Shown piece by piece: positions 34,501 through 45,128 of a stretch of 64,000 bases of DNA (position 1 is the first letter of the stretch; the number at the start of each line of letters is the position of its first letter). Source of the DNA: Icerya purchasi (Eukaryota > Arthropoda > Insecta > Hemiptera > Monophlebidae). The position numbers and the translations under genes were made by a program. The notes beneath the pieces are model-generated. The model saw only the letters and a program-made list of their open reading frames with translations, had not been told where the DNA came from and ran no database searches. The stretch is from assembly GCA_039619475.1 (NCBI GenBank), contig CM077115.1, positions 311,006,734 to 311,070,733 on the forward strand, in the 5' to 3' direction.

Positions 34501-36211
34501 ATGTGTCAACCGCCAAGGATTTAATATGATAAGTATAAATTATCGTAATTTCAATTTACATAATACTAAATTAAAAACAGGGCCAGTCGGTTTGGCTCAA
34601 ACGAATGGGTTCCGTTAAAAATAAACATAAAAATAGAAGAAGAATTTCTTAATAGTAATAAACGATTTTTTTTAGTAGTTTTTCATAATCATTAAAGTTA
34701 ATTTAATTTTATTTTTTTGCGAATGTAAAAATTTATTATAAAGAACATGGATTTCCTTTGAAAGCAGAAAATCTGTCACAGAGGGAAATTATTCCTATGA
34801 TCTACTAATTCTTTCTGAAATCTTTTATTGAAATAACCCGCTAAACGAATACATAATCAGAACTTCAAGTCTTTATAACCGAAAATAATTCTTTTTGCGA
34901 TATACGAACGCAAAAGAAGCATTGAAAACAGCTGGTTTATTTTCTAAACAAATTAATTACTACTTTCACGGGTGTTTTTTTGATTCATTACGCCTTAAAT
35001 ATGATAATTATAGAAGAAAAAAAAATTAAAAACTCAATAAGGCTAAACTAGGTCTACTTGGAAAAAAGACGAAGTCAAAATGTAACGAGGCGAATCGTGT
35101 TGCGGCCAAAACGAAGCGACTCTCCAAGTAGGTTTAAAGAGATTATAAAAAAAGTGTTTTTACTCCTACACCCGTCATAAACATGTAGGTTACTAATTAA
35201 GACTTAGTAGCTGGAAAATAAAAAAGAAAATCGCGATACTGAATTTTTAATTTTGTGAAAACTATCTGCCAAGGTACGCCAGTTTATTAATTAATAAATA
35301 TTCTAAAAACTTTCAATTATTATATGTATAAAAATTTTCACTGACTGCTTTTACTCGGACTTGGGTCGTTAATGTTCACCACACTAAGGTTAATGAATCA
35401 TTATATAATTACTAAGTCATTAATATTTTTAAGTTAATTCTAAAAACGGGGAATATGTCAATTTATATATTCTTGCCTGTACGCAATTTCAGGTAAATAC
35501 GAAAAGGTTATAAAAACTGTGATTTTAATTCGTCATTTAATTTGATGAGTCCATGCTATTCAGTAGGAGCGTTATTCTGGGTTGATTAAATCATTTTGCA
35601 ATGTAGATGTATCTAATATATTTACAGTTTGCCACTTCAGTCACGTGTATATAAATACTAGCGTTCCCCCAATGGTCCAAATTCGACCTTAATTATCATT
35701 AAAAATTTTAGAAAAATATATACGAATTTGTATATTTCCAAAATTTTTCTCCCACTCTTATACATTCGTTCATTATATATCTGAGAACATATACTTTTAT
35801 ATGTACTTTCAATACAAAAATTAAATAACACCTTAAGATTTAGTACACTTTAAAAAAGCCAATAATGATGATTATTAAGAAAAATTAAAACATTTCAATA
35901 AGAACAGATTTACTGGCTGCAGCAACTTCCTTTTTCAATTTTTGTATTACTTTTTTATTTAAATACGAAATAAAAAGTATAACTGTTTCCAAAATTTTGT
36001 GTACTGATAGCTCTAAAGATCATCAATAGTTACTAAATAGAAAAAAAAAGCAAGAAAATCGGTTAATAAAAAGTGGAGAAGACGGTAGGTACTGAACTGT
36101 TTTGTCTTTGCCTATTTATACACAGAAGAAGATTATCCATTATTTTTAAAATAGAATTTCCCGCAGTGCATTTATCGGGAATATTTAAACAAATTCAAGG
36201 TTTGAAAGATT
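31584..36211. other. LT-1 interior, no transposase seen
   Basis: About 4.6 kb of AT-rich DNA. The longest frame (33303-33671) has no recognisable domain. It contains copy 2 of the ~440-bp dispersed repeat (34673-35095). No DDE motif, zinc finger or FLYWCH-like pattern was found, so LT-1 looks non-autonomous. Confidence 0.6.
34673..35095 (+). repeat. Dispersed ~440-bp repeat, copy 2
   Basis: Direct match to 10386-10830, inside the LT-1 interior. Shortly beyond the shared end, a CCAAGTAG at 35123-35130 faces the CTACTTGG at 35052-35059 in inverted orientation, a possible short terminal hairpin. Confidence 0.8.
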
Positions 36212-37089
36212 CTTCCTTATTGGCTTTATTCAAATTTTTACGAAAATAATATTAGTTCAGTGTTTTGAAGATTTAAAATTTTTCTAAACGAACTAAAAGA
36301 AAAAAAAAAAAGAGGTTAGCCGGGCAGGATGTTTCATGTACTGAACATTCTGTGAGTTAATTTAAAAATTACCATAATTTACATTTACATAATATTAAAT
36401 TCAAAACAAAGATATTTAATCTTTAATTTGAAATATCGTATTCATTTCTCGCCCAGTATTAACATAAATGTGTTTATGTTTAAAAATTTTTGCGCCTTTG
36501 TTTGTTTTTTTCGATATTTTTTTGAAACCAGGGTTGATTCGTCAAGGAATTAAATATATAATTAAAATCGTAGATAAAAAAAAAAAACTTCAATAAACGT
36601 ATCCATACGTTAGCAAAAAAAAAAAATTAAGAAAACCGACAATTCATTTGACCGATTATTAATATTAATAATTTTCGTCCGTTTCATGTCGCCATTGCTA
36701 ACAGAACTCTTAAATTTACATCGCGAAAGTCTGTTTATGAGTATTTCACGGTGAAGTCGTAATTTCAAAAAAAAAAAAAAAAATAGAAAATATTTTTAAA
36801 AAGCGAATAACCAAATAAAATATCATGTAAAACACGTGTCTTGTGATTATATATATATATATATTTATGCATATAAAAACATGCTATACACGCGGAAAAA
36901 CTAAATCGTTAACGAAGAACGGTATTTTTTGGACGGAATTTCTGATAGCGCAGTATTTGGTAACTCGTGTTTCTCACTAACACAGATGACAACGTTTAAC
37001 GGATGATACCTGAAAATCACCGTAGGTGGTCTGTAAAAAGGTCTGAGTTCGCCTGCGCCCGATAAATCGCGCCCGAAAGAGGGTGACCC
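36212..37089 (-). repeat. LT-1 right terminal inverted repeat
   Basis: This is an 878-bp arm, inverted relative to 30557-31583. It has fewer terminal subrepeats (two TCGGGCGC units) and scattered indels, so the arms have diverged since insertion or were never identical. The frame 36901-37131 on the minus strand is repeat DNA, not a gene. Confidence 0.9.
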
Positions 37090-37098
37090 GCTGCAGAG
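37090..37098 (+). repeat. 9-bp target-site duplication of LT-1, right copy
   Basis: GCTGCAGAG is identical to 30548-30556. Confidence 0.88.
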
Positions 37099-37254
37099 TA
37101 GTTTTGTACAAAAAAAGCCAATATATCCCACACCGATTTTATTTAAATTTATTATACGTATAGTAGTGAGATTGTAGTATACCAGGGGGGCTCTACCTCT
37201 GAAGAAACCCTGCGTTGCTCGGTTTTCAAAAAAAAAAACAAAAAAAACACGTAA

Positions 37255-37680
37255 AAGGTTAACGATATAAATGCAAGGACATTAATCCGAGAAATGGAAA
37301 GAAGGAGCAATAAATTTATATTCTTACGCGTTTAAGGACAGAGGATGTAAAAATACTTTAAGGGCGGCAATAATTGAGACGGAAGGAAATAAGGGAGAAT
37401 AAAAGCAGCACCAATAAGGACAGCAGGGGTAGCAAGTTTTAACAGTGAAGAATAGAAGGACGATTGCTCATCAGAGAAGGCCACGCATTCAAATAAAATG
37501 TGGTCAGCGTCATAAAGAACACACATATGGAAAGGCAGTGAAAATGACAAAATGGAGGCTAGATGAAAACCGAGAAAATAATGCAAGAAGGAGACTATGG
37601 TTATAGCGAAGAAGGAGGCAGGAATAGAAAATAAAGAAGAACAGCAATTGAGCCATAGTTTGGAATCAGTCAATTAAGGA
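37255..37680 (-). pseudogene. LINE Alpha C-terminal fragment (minus strand)
   Basis: On the minus strand a frame (37673 to 37332) reads SKLWLNCCSSLFSIPASFF, then YDADHILFECVAFSDEQSSFYSSLL and AAFILPYFLPSQLLPPL. This aligns with SRLWTDMYPSLFSNRF, DSNHILFECSTLCNERSFLYAQLL and ATYILSFPLPSVIPLLL of the large Alpha copy. The 3' UTR (GGATTAATGTCCTTGC at about 37280) follows. It is 5'-truncated near 37680. Confidence 0.82.
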
Positions 37681-37686
37681 AAGGAA

Positions 37687-37772
37687 TTATGACAAAAAAT
37701 AAATTTCAACACTTATTAACAATTATATATATATAATTTTTAATAAGTGTTGAAATTTATTTTTTGTCATAA
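37687..37772. repeat. Perfect 32-bp inverted repeat with a self-complementary spacer
   Basis: The left arm 37687-37718 is exactly complementary to the right arm 37741-37772 (the arm contains TTATGACAAAAAATAAATTT). The 22-nt spacer AATTATATATATATAATT-like core is itself nearly palindromic. The whole 86 bp can form an almost uninterrupted hairpin. The spacer resembles the AACAATTATATATATGTAAT stretch near 56577. Confidence 0.95.
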
Positions 37773-38990
37773 CTATATTGTTAACAATGTGTATAAACAA
37801 TAAATACGAGGAAAGAAGAGCGATATTATGGGCTGAAAGTCACGCTCGTGCCGGGTTAATGTTTGTAATAGATGAGCTTAAATAAATTTAAAAACTCCTC
37901 CCAAAAAAGCTTAATAATTCCGAAAAAAAAATAATGGCGAACCGAATAAAAAAATTAACATGTTCCGAATCAAGAAGTTTGTTCGATTTTTCAGCGGCAT
38001 AAATAAAGAATTAACGAACTTGTCTTAATAAATAACTGCCAGAAATGTTTGAATGGAAAAATAGCGGTGATATAAAATGACAACAAAACGGTTTACAGCC
38101 GAGTAGTAACTGAAAAATATTCTTAAAGAAAAAAAATTAAAAAATCAAAAAGCGTTTCAGACTTTTTTTGCGTATTCATTAATAGTTATTTTTCAAAGAA
38201 CGTTGTGCACGCTGATATAAGGTTTTTTGGTAATAATAGCAATATAAATGACCGCCAGTTAAAATTGTTAAAAAAAACGATAATTCGCAATTCTAATTAG
38301 ACGCCGTGCTGGTGTTAGACGGTAGTTACAACAAATTAAAAAAAAAAAAAAAAAAAAAAATGAGCGAAGCAAGTGTTAAAAAGAGAGACTAAATGAACAA
38401 ACAAATCAATTAAATTAAGAATTGGCGTGACGGGTTTCCCTTTTTTTTCTTGTGATTCTATTTTATTTTACGTACATTTATGTTTTGCCACCGACTTATC
38501 AAGAAACATCTGCCTGATTATCACATTCATAAAAAATAATTAAGAATGTTTTGTGATAAGCGAAATTACTAGTTTGTAGCAAGTCGATTACATTGACAAC
38601 GCCGTCGTAATTCTCTAAGCAGGCAGGATTTATCACCTAATTATAAACGGAGAATTAGTTAAATTAGTTTCAAACAGGCGTCCAATGAGGATAGTTTATG
38701 ATGCGTAATGCCAGTACGCGAAAGTTACCATAAAACGGAACTCATTTATTTGATAGCGGAGTAGTCGTGTTCATAAATCACTGATGCTGAATTTATTAAT
38801 TTAAAATAATATTTTAAATTGTGTATTTTTTTGTACTGTTTCAAAAGATTTGTGTTCAAAAAAAAAAAAAAAAAAAAAAAAAATCCATGGTCACTTAGAT
38901 GCTTTACGGGTATCATTTGGATCTTTCTTTCTTTAAATGAAATTACATTTTTATTTTCTTCCGCTGCTCCAACAAAGGGTATCATCGGCT
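37773..38990. other. AT-rich stretch with long A-runs, no gene
   Basis: A-runs at about 38339-38360 and 38857-38882 may be tails of plus-strand retroelements whose bodies I cannot recognise. No other feature was seen. Confidence 0.45.
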
Positions 38991-38999
38991 CAGCAATAA

Positions 39000-39331
39000 A
39001 GGAAGCTACATCATATTTTTATCCGATATTTAAAGCAGAGAAGGTAAAAGAATCGAATAAGGGAATTACCGATAGTGTGATGGAAAAGAAAAGATATAGG
39101 AAGTGTGTTATAAGGGGAGTAGAAAGATCAAAAATTAGAAACTGACGATAAAGGATAAACGTGCAGGTGAAAGAGCCAAGTATTCAAAGAGAACATAATT
39201 AGGATCGTCGATAAGAGTTATGCATAGAGAAATAGAAAGATGAGAACGGGGAAAAGCGAAAAAGTTGAGAGCGGAGTTAAGATTAATTTAGAAGTAACAG
39301 TAAAATATCATATTCAACGATGTGAACCCAA
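39000..39331 (-). pseudogene. LINE Alpha C-terminal fragment (minus strand), tandem with the next LINE
   Basis: Minus-strand reading gives DPNYVLFEYLALSPARLSF and, with stops, HTSYIFSFPSHYR. This parallels DSNHILFECSTLCNERSFL and NATYILSFPLPSV of the large Alpha copy. It starts immediately beyond the A-tail of the neighbouring minus-strand LINE (39332-39360), so the two lie head to tail. Confidence 0.62.
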
Positions 39332-40454
39332 GGTTTTTTTTTTTTTTTTTTTTTTTTTCTTTTTGGCCCGAACAGAACAGTTTATTTGGCCAGCAAACTA
39401 CGCCACGATTAGATATTAAAAATGACCAATAATAGAAAATTCAGGAAGAGAAATTTCATTCTACAGTATGGCCGCAACTGCTAGCAGTGCCCACAATGCT
39501 CAATGAAACAAAACAAACACAAACAAGATTTTTTCATTCTGGAAAAAGGAACAAAAGAAAAAATAGATAAATAGATAAATATTTCTATCTCACATTATGA
39601 CCACCGTTGCCTGGCAATGCTCACAATGCATTACGAGAAAAAGGAAGTAGTCACAGCCACACTGGACAAAGACTACAATGTAAGAAAAAATAAGTAAAAA
39701 TAATGGGGGAAAAAAAAATCAAATAACAATCCTGTTTCTTTCAATAAACCTAAAAAGAACAAATAAAATTTTATCACTGGAACAGAGAAGATAAAAAATA
39801 CACAATGGAGGATAAACACCGCTGGACATGAGGTCTTTAGAAAACGCAAGTCTCGTGTTATCGAACTGGGCGCAATTAAATAACAAGTGGTTAGTGTCTT
39901 CTCTAAAATTTTGTCGACAATAGATATTACAACCCGTGCAGTGCCCGGTGTTTGAAAAATTTAAACCCAAACGGCAATGGCCGGAGCGGAGCCTACATAC
40001 AACGGTCACAAACCTACGGGTCAAACTAACTGGGACACTAATGCGATAAAACCAAGGTGTGGACAACCCAAGGTTAGATTATGAGGTAGTGAGAAAAGCG
40101 ATTAGAGAATAAGGAAGGGCAAATGTTAAGCCACAGTCTGGAATAGTAAAGAAAAGATAATAATTGTAGGTTTTGCGCAAGGGAATTAATTAAGGACACT
40201 AACGAAAGTGTAGCTGAACGGGCAAGAGAGTTTTTTTGGCGTCATTAATAATACCGAGTAACTGGAAATCCGCAAGAAGTCAATAAAAACGGAAAAAAGC
40301 GAAAATAGTTTAGAGACCGTAGAATGAACTGAAAGAATATTACTATTGACGGAATGCGAGAGAAGAGATGAAATGGTTTGCAGTTTTAGAATCAGAAATA
40401 TGAGGAAATTGCAGATCCCATTTGCAGAGGGAATGTGACGGCGCATAAAAAGCG
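39332..40454 (-). pseudogene. Alpha-type LINE (subfamily): RNase H end, C-terminal region and tail
   Basis: Minus strand, downstream half of a LINE cut by LT-2. It begins in RNase H (FYAPSH, then SDSKTANHFI). It continues to STPWFYRISVP, VTVVCRLRSGHC, a Cys/His cluster (GHCTGCNIYC ... EDTNHLLFNC), and a stop at about 39719. A 3' UTR of about 360 bp ends in an A-run (T-run 39333-39359 on plus). Compared with the large Alpha copy (PWFQSIP, IRLRINHS, CVCDSNHILFEC) it is clearly related but a distinct subfamily. Confidence 0.82.
40446..40454 (+). repeat. 9-bp target-site duplication of LT-2, left copy
   Basis: TAAAAAGCG matches TAAAAAACG at 43722-43730 at 8 of 9 positions. Confidence 0.72.
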
Positions 40455-41107
40455 GTGAATTCCCATTTCGCCTAATTCCCAATTCGCCTAATTCCCATTT
40501 CGCCTAATTCCCATTTCGCCTAAAATTAGGGTCGGGTTACTCAGGTAATAAAAAAAAGGTCAGACAAACATACGAATGATTTCGTGTTGGCAACAGCGCG
40601 TCATCATTATCGAATTTTAAGCAGACTAAACGCATCATTTTTTTTTCTATTTGATTCCACTGTTAAGAGGTTTTTTTTTCTTTCCGAAATACAACAAAAA
40701 GGTTTATATGAAAATCAGAAGTGAAAAAATACCGCTAAAAATGTTTGATGTAAATATACGCGAAACGACAACTCCGATTAATATTTGCGAGTTATTTTAT
40801 TGGATGTCCAGTGCTGTATAAATCCCACCCGCCTTATCAGTCAGTATATAAAAGCCTTATTGATATTTAGTGTGACAAGAACATTAAGGTTCGGAGTTGC
40901 AGAAAAAATAATAAAAACGCTAAATTATAATTAGGTGTAGTTTCGAAGTGGTCGCGTTTATGTAAGAAAAAAGGGGAATAAAAATCGAATAGAATTAACA
41001 ATAATGACATGACGTCGAATGATTATTACAGCGGTAATTTCATTATTGATTATTAAAATTACAATTATAAGTACATACAAAAAGTAAATGTTAAAATTAG
41101 GAAAACA
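40455..41107 (+). repeat. LT-2 left terminal inverted repeat
   Basis: A 653-bp arm: four 16-bp ATTCCCATTTCGCCTA-type units, then CGGGTTACTCAGG, then AT-rich DNA. It includes a TATATAAAAGCC stretch near 40845 that resembles a TATA box, ending near GTTAAAATTAGGAAAAC. It could hold promoter sequence, as TIRs of autonomous relatives often do; this is inference. Confidence 0.92.
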
Positions 41108-41622
41108 TAAATAAAGCTCCATTTAGTTCACCTTGCCTTTTTGCCTTTTCTAGGCTTTTTATCAAAATAACTTCTTCCGGCTCAACGTAGCTCGGTACGC
41201 ATTTCAAACGCCTATACTGTCAGCAAGTGCTCTATTTCCGCTTCTCGGCCACGCACAACGAAACTAGTTCGCTACCCCTGCGTAGCGGTCAGATCCTTCG
41301 ATTTTTTAACCGAGAATGCGTCTTTGACAAACAATGCCGCGAGACCTTCCGAGAAATTGAATGATTATTACCAAAATTTTAATATTTTCAAAGGTCGTAA
41401 TGCCAAATCCATCTCAATATGCGGAAAATCACGGCATACTGACTGTTTTACGCTATGAGGTCACAATTTGTTCTGGGCTGAGTGTTATGTGTATCAACGT
41501 TCTGAAGGAAACTATTCTTCTATCTCGAATATTTAAATTTTCGCTTGTGAATAAACCAAAAATTTAGAGTCAGGCTAATATAGCAATGGATATATCATTT
41601 ATAAAAACAAATCGAGCAGGTA

Positions 41623-41625
<3 letters not shown>

Positions 41626-41656
<31 letters not shown>
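41626..41656. repeat. (AT)n microsatellite
   Basis: About 15 AT units. Confidence 0.9.
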
Positions 41657-41658
<2 letters not shown>

Positions 41659-42061
41659 AATATTTATATATTGAAATATTTATTGCAAATTACATTTTAA
41701 ATGAAATGGCATTCAATTAGATTTTGACAACAGAGAATAAAAAAAATTATCATCCATTAAAAAATTATTTTCGCTTAATTGCTATAAATTTTTATTTTGT
41801 ACGTCAAAAGTGTATGATAAAATATTTGGTTAATTGAATAGCGTCTTTTTATATTCTCTTTCTTTTTCCTTTTTGTAATGTTAAATCGTAATCTTTTGGA
41901 AATTTATTGAATGAAGCACATTTTAAATAGTAAGAAGAAGGTTTTTTTTCTTTGCCTTTTTTTGGATTTGCCAAAAAATCTGGCAGACTTAACAGATTGT
42001 AAAAGAAAGAAGAAAAATATTATAATCTAATTCGATTGGACACTGGAGAAATAGAAGAAAC

Positions 42062-42290
42062 AAGAGTAAGGAGGACAGTGCCCCTTTATTCCAATCTTCT
42101 GCGCTTTGGCCTCCCCACTCCTTACAGTGCCAAGCCATTCTAGCTTTCTCCTCTCTCAATATAGTTCCTTTGTTAGCTTTCTTTATCTCCTCAATTTTTA
42201 ATCTTTTCCTTATATAATGTACAGTTCTCTGCGTTGGGTAAGTTCTACTGTTGACGTGCCCAAAAAATTGAAAAAAAAAAAAATTTTTTT
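42062..42290 (+). mobile_element. LINE Alpha 3' fragment inside LT-2
   Basis: This closely matches 59055-59270: CCTTTATTCCAAT, GGCCTCCC, ACTCCTTACAGTGCC, a degraded coding end, GCGTTGGGTAAG, then GACGTGCCCA and A-runs up to about 42284. It is a 5'-truncated copy with only the last part of the coding region and the 3' UTR. It is on the plus strand, opposite to the host LINE outside LT-2. Confidence 0.8.
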
Positions 42291-43082
42291 ACTTTGTCAG
42301 AAACTCTAATAACAACATTTTTTGCGTTTTATTTATTTTTTTCATTCCAATTATTGAAATTACTTGAAAAACATCGTCATTATAATAAACGTGACTAATT
42401 TGAAGAGGAATTTTTCAAAGTCCAACAGCAACCATTTAGGCTTCTGGAGAAGTTATTTATACCTTAAAATTCAATTTTAGAAAGATTTTTAACAACATAC
42501 GCCAAGTTTTACCGTTTCATCTTGTAGAATGGGGAAAAAAATCATGACTGTATCTTCTAAATTTTTTTTTATACCGTGCGACACATCTAAAAATGTAATA
42601 ACCCCTTATTACTACCAATCTTTCGCCATTTTTTAATCAATTGTCCTTATTTTCACTGCTTTCTACAATTAAAAATCTATTGTTAAAGATTATCAAATAT
42701 AACAAATATACTCGAGGGATAGATATAAGAATATTTAAAATATACATTTTTTTGATATGGTGCTTTTAAATCTATGCTCATTTATTAATCCCATAAAAGC
42801 CATGAACTGACCCCATATAACAGGGTCTTCACCTTGTTTATTCCTTGCTTACTCCTCTTTTTCTGCTGTACACAGAGTTTAATAGTAAATCTAGTAATTT
42901 TTCTCGTCCTAATATCTAAATTTTGAAAAATCTCTTGTAATCGTATACGTTACTGTTGATTATTTATTCAAATCCGAAGCAGTATTTAATTTTTAAATTC
43001 TTCCGATTTGCAAATTCACTTTTTTTGAATTAAAGAAAAATGAAATTAGGTTCAGGAACTTTTGTTAAAAAAAAAGAAACAA

Positions 43083-43721
43083 CTGTTTTCCTAATTTTAA
43101 CATTTACTTTTTGTATGTACTTATAATTGTAATTTTAATAATCAATAATAAAATTACCGCTGTAATAATCATTCGATGTCATGTCATTATTGTTAATTCT
43201 ATTCGATTTTTATTCCCCTTTTTTCTTACATAAACGCGACCACTTCGATACTACACCTAATTATAATTTAGCTTTTTTATTATTTTTTCTGCAACTCCGA
43301 ACCTTAATGTTCTTGTCACACTAAATATCAATAAGGCTTTTATATACTGACTGATAAGGCGGGTGGGATTTATACAGCACTGGACATCCAATAAAATAAC
43401 TCGCAAATATTAATCGGAGTTGTCGTTTCGCGTATATTTACATCAAACATTTTTAGCGGTATTTTTTCACTTCTGATTTTCATATAAACCTTTTTGTTGT
43501 ATTTCGGAAAGAAAAAAAAACCTCTTAACAGTGGAATCAAATAGAAAAAAAAATGATGCGTTTAGTCTGCTTAAAATTCGATAATGATGACGCGCTGTTG
43601 CCAACACGAAATCATTCGTATGTTTGTCTGACCTTTTTTTTATTACCTGAGTAACCCGACCCTAATTTTAGGCGAAATGGGAATTAGGCGAATTGGGAAT
43701 TAGGCGAAATGGTACCAGACC
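43083..43721 (-). repeat. LT-2 right terminal inverted repeat
   Basis: A 639-bp arm, inverted match to 40455-41107 with only a few differences over several hundred bases read by eye. It ends outward in about three 16-bp subrepeats and then GGTACCAGACC. Confidence 0.92.
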
Positions 43722-43730
43722 TAAAAAACG
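43722..43730 (+). repeat. 9-bp target-site duplication of LT-2, right copy
   Basis: TAAAAAACG, one mismatch to 40446-40454. Confidence 0.72.
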
Positions 43731-43870
43731 ATTAACTCAATTGTGAATATAGAACAAAAGGAGGGTCTCGAGTATTTAGAATGTCGAAGAGAAGATTAAA
43801 ATTAAAAACACCACCCATACCCTCGCCATTCTCAGAGCCGTCTATAAAGATGAAAAACAGTGAACAAAGA
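43731..43870 (-). pseudogene. Alpha-type LINE RNase H, upstream part cut by LT-2
   Basis: The minus strand reads FIDGSENGEGMGGVFNFN near 43850-43795. This is the first strand of RNase H with its catalytic Asp (family: .FTDGS...G..G.GV). After a frameshift the sequence ends at IELI next to the LT-2 junction. The other half of the domain is at 40454 reading downward, where SDSK carries the later catalytic Asp. Sequence further upstream (to about 44000) is degraded. Confidence 0.78.
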
Positions 43871-43874
43871 ACGA

Positions 43875-45093
43875 AAAGTCTATTTTCGGCACTTTAACGA
43901 AGGAAGCGGTTCCCGCGTTTGTTCTTTGGAAAAATTCTTGTTTTACTCGTACGCTGAAGATCATGATCGATTTAATAAAATATGGAACGGTGGGACTTTA
44001 CACTTGCGTGGTTAAGTTTCATTTATTTCGATTACGTTAATAGTAAAACATAATCGATACAATTACTAATTTATGTATTTTTAATCTATAATAAAGATTG
44101 CATCAGTAATCAGGCTTTCGGTATCGATATAGAGTCATGTGTCATTATGGGTAATACCTTAATATAGGAATTTACGGTACGAAAAGTATCAAAATTTTAT
44201 TAAATGTTTATAGTTTTTAATTCTTACTACGATAATTTGTACCTTCCGGCATTGCTTCTTTTTTTCTCCTTTTTTTTTTTTTTGAAACGTGCGTGGTTTT
44301 TCGTAGTCGGTTGTGCACGTTTTGTCAGAAATTCGCTAAATTTTTCGAGATACATTTTTTTTTTTTTTTTTTTTTTTACCTTTTAAACGTTTGTCGAATG
44401 TTTTGTAAAAATTTTTGGTAAATATAAAAGAATTCACTGCATCATGTTAGAAAAATTCTTTTGTTTTTTTTTTTTTTATCGCTTTACAAATTTTATTTTA
44501 TTATTTTATTTACCGTATTGTTTTATTTGAATTAAGCTGATTTTATAATTTAAATTGTTTAAAACCTGCTACAACCCCTACATTGTTTTTGTATTTTTAG
44601 CACGAAGTAAAGCGTGGTGCAAAAATATCGATAAATCTATGGTAAAAAATACTTACGGTGTTCCTTGAAAACTGATCGACCCACGAGCAAAATGTTTGTA
44701 ATCATTCGGACTGTCGTCGATATTCATTTCTGCACGAAAAAATCCGATAAAAAAAGAACATTAATAAACATTAAATAATTCCACGCGTAAACAATGTACA
44801 TCAAAAAAATATTTAATATTTGAAATTAGAGGGTAGAACTCTTTTAAAGAAAAAAATCAGGATAAGCAGCAACCTCTCGCAGCAGTACCAGAGACATCCA
44901 AATGATTAAGCAAATCACAGTGTACATCGAATGGAGAAAAGAAAGAGTATGAATGAGTGAATGTATACACGGAGCGCAATAAAAAAAATGTTCCGGAAGG
45001 GCAGAACTGTCAGCTGGAAGGGCGTTTATGCAGTTGGAAATAATTAAATAATTCAGAGAAAGAACGACAAATGTACAAATTAACAAATCAGTA

Positions 45094-45128
<35 letters not shown>

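Larger units (their letters stand above)
30557..37089. mobile_element. LT-1: 6.5-kb element with ~0.9-1.0-kb terminal inverted repeats, MULE-like
   Basis: The left arm (30557-31583) is the reverse complement of the right arm (36212-37089) apart from indels and point differences. The outer ends are similar: GGGGACCGCTCTTTCGGGCG on the left, GGGTCACCCTCTTTCGGGCG as the reverse complement on the right. A perfect 9-bp duplication (GCTGCAGAG) flanks it. Just inside each end lie short TCGGGCGC subrepeats, four on the left (30570, 30584, 30600, 30616) and two on the right. The interior (31584-36211) has no frame resembling a transposase. The 9-bp duplication and very long TIRs fit Mutator-like elements. 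A foldback-type element is the main alternative. Confidence 0.85.
41108..43082. other. LT-2 interior
   Basis: About 2 kb without a transposase. Positions 41150-41360 are GC-richer and unrecognised. An (AT)n tract lies at 41626-41656 and an Alpha LINE 3' fragment at 42062-42290. The remainder is AT-rich. Confidence 0.6.
40455..43721. mobile_element. LT-2: 3.27-kb element with ~0.65-kb terminal inverted repeats, MULE-like
   Basis: The left arm (40455-41107) and right arm (43083-43721) are near-identical inverted repeats with only scattered differences. Each begins with 16-bp subrepeats of the type ATTCCCATTTCGCCTA, four on the left (TTCGCC at 40467, 40483, 40499, 40515) and about three on the right. 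A 9-bp near-identical duplication flanks it. The element splits the RNase H domain of a minus-strand LINE, and removing it with one duplication copy restores the RNase H frame. The interior has no transposase but carries an Alpha LINE 3' fragment. The structure parallels LT-1. Confidence 0.85.

Noticed and set aside
36901..37131. Minus-strand 76-codon frame
   Set aside because: It is the inverted counterpart of the LT-1 left end; shared only because the DNA is repeated.
44844..45086. 80-codon minus-strand frame
   Set aside because: No family motif in either orientation; bordered by a microsatellite.
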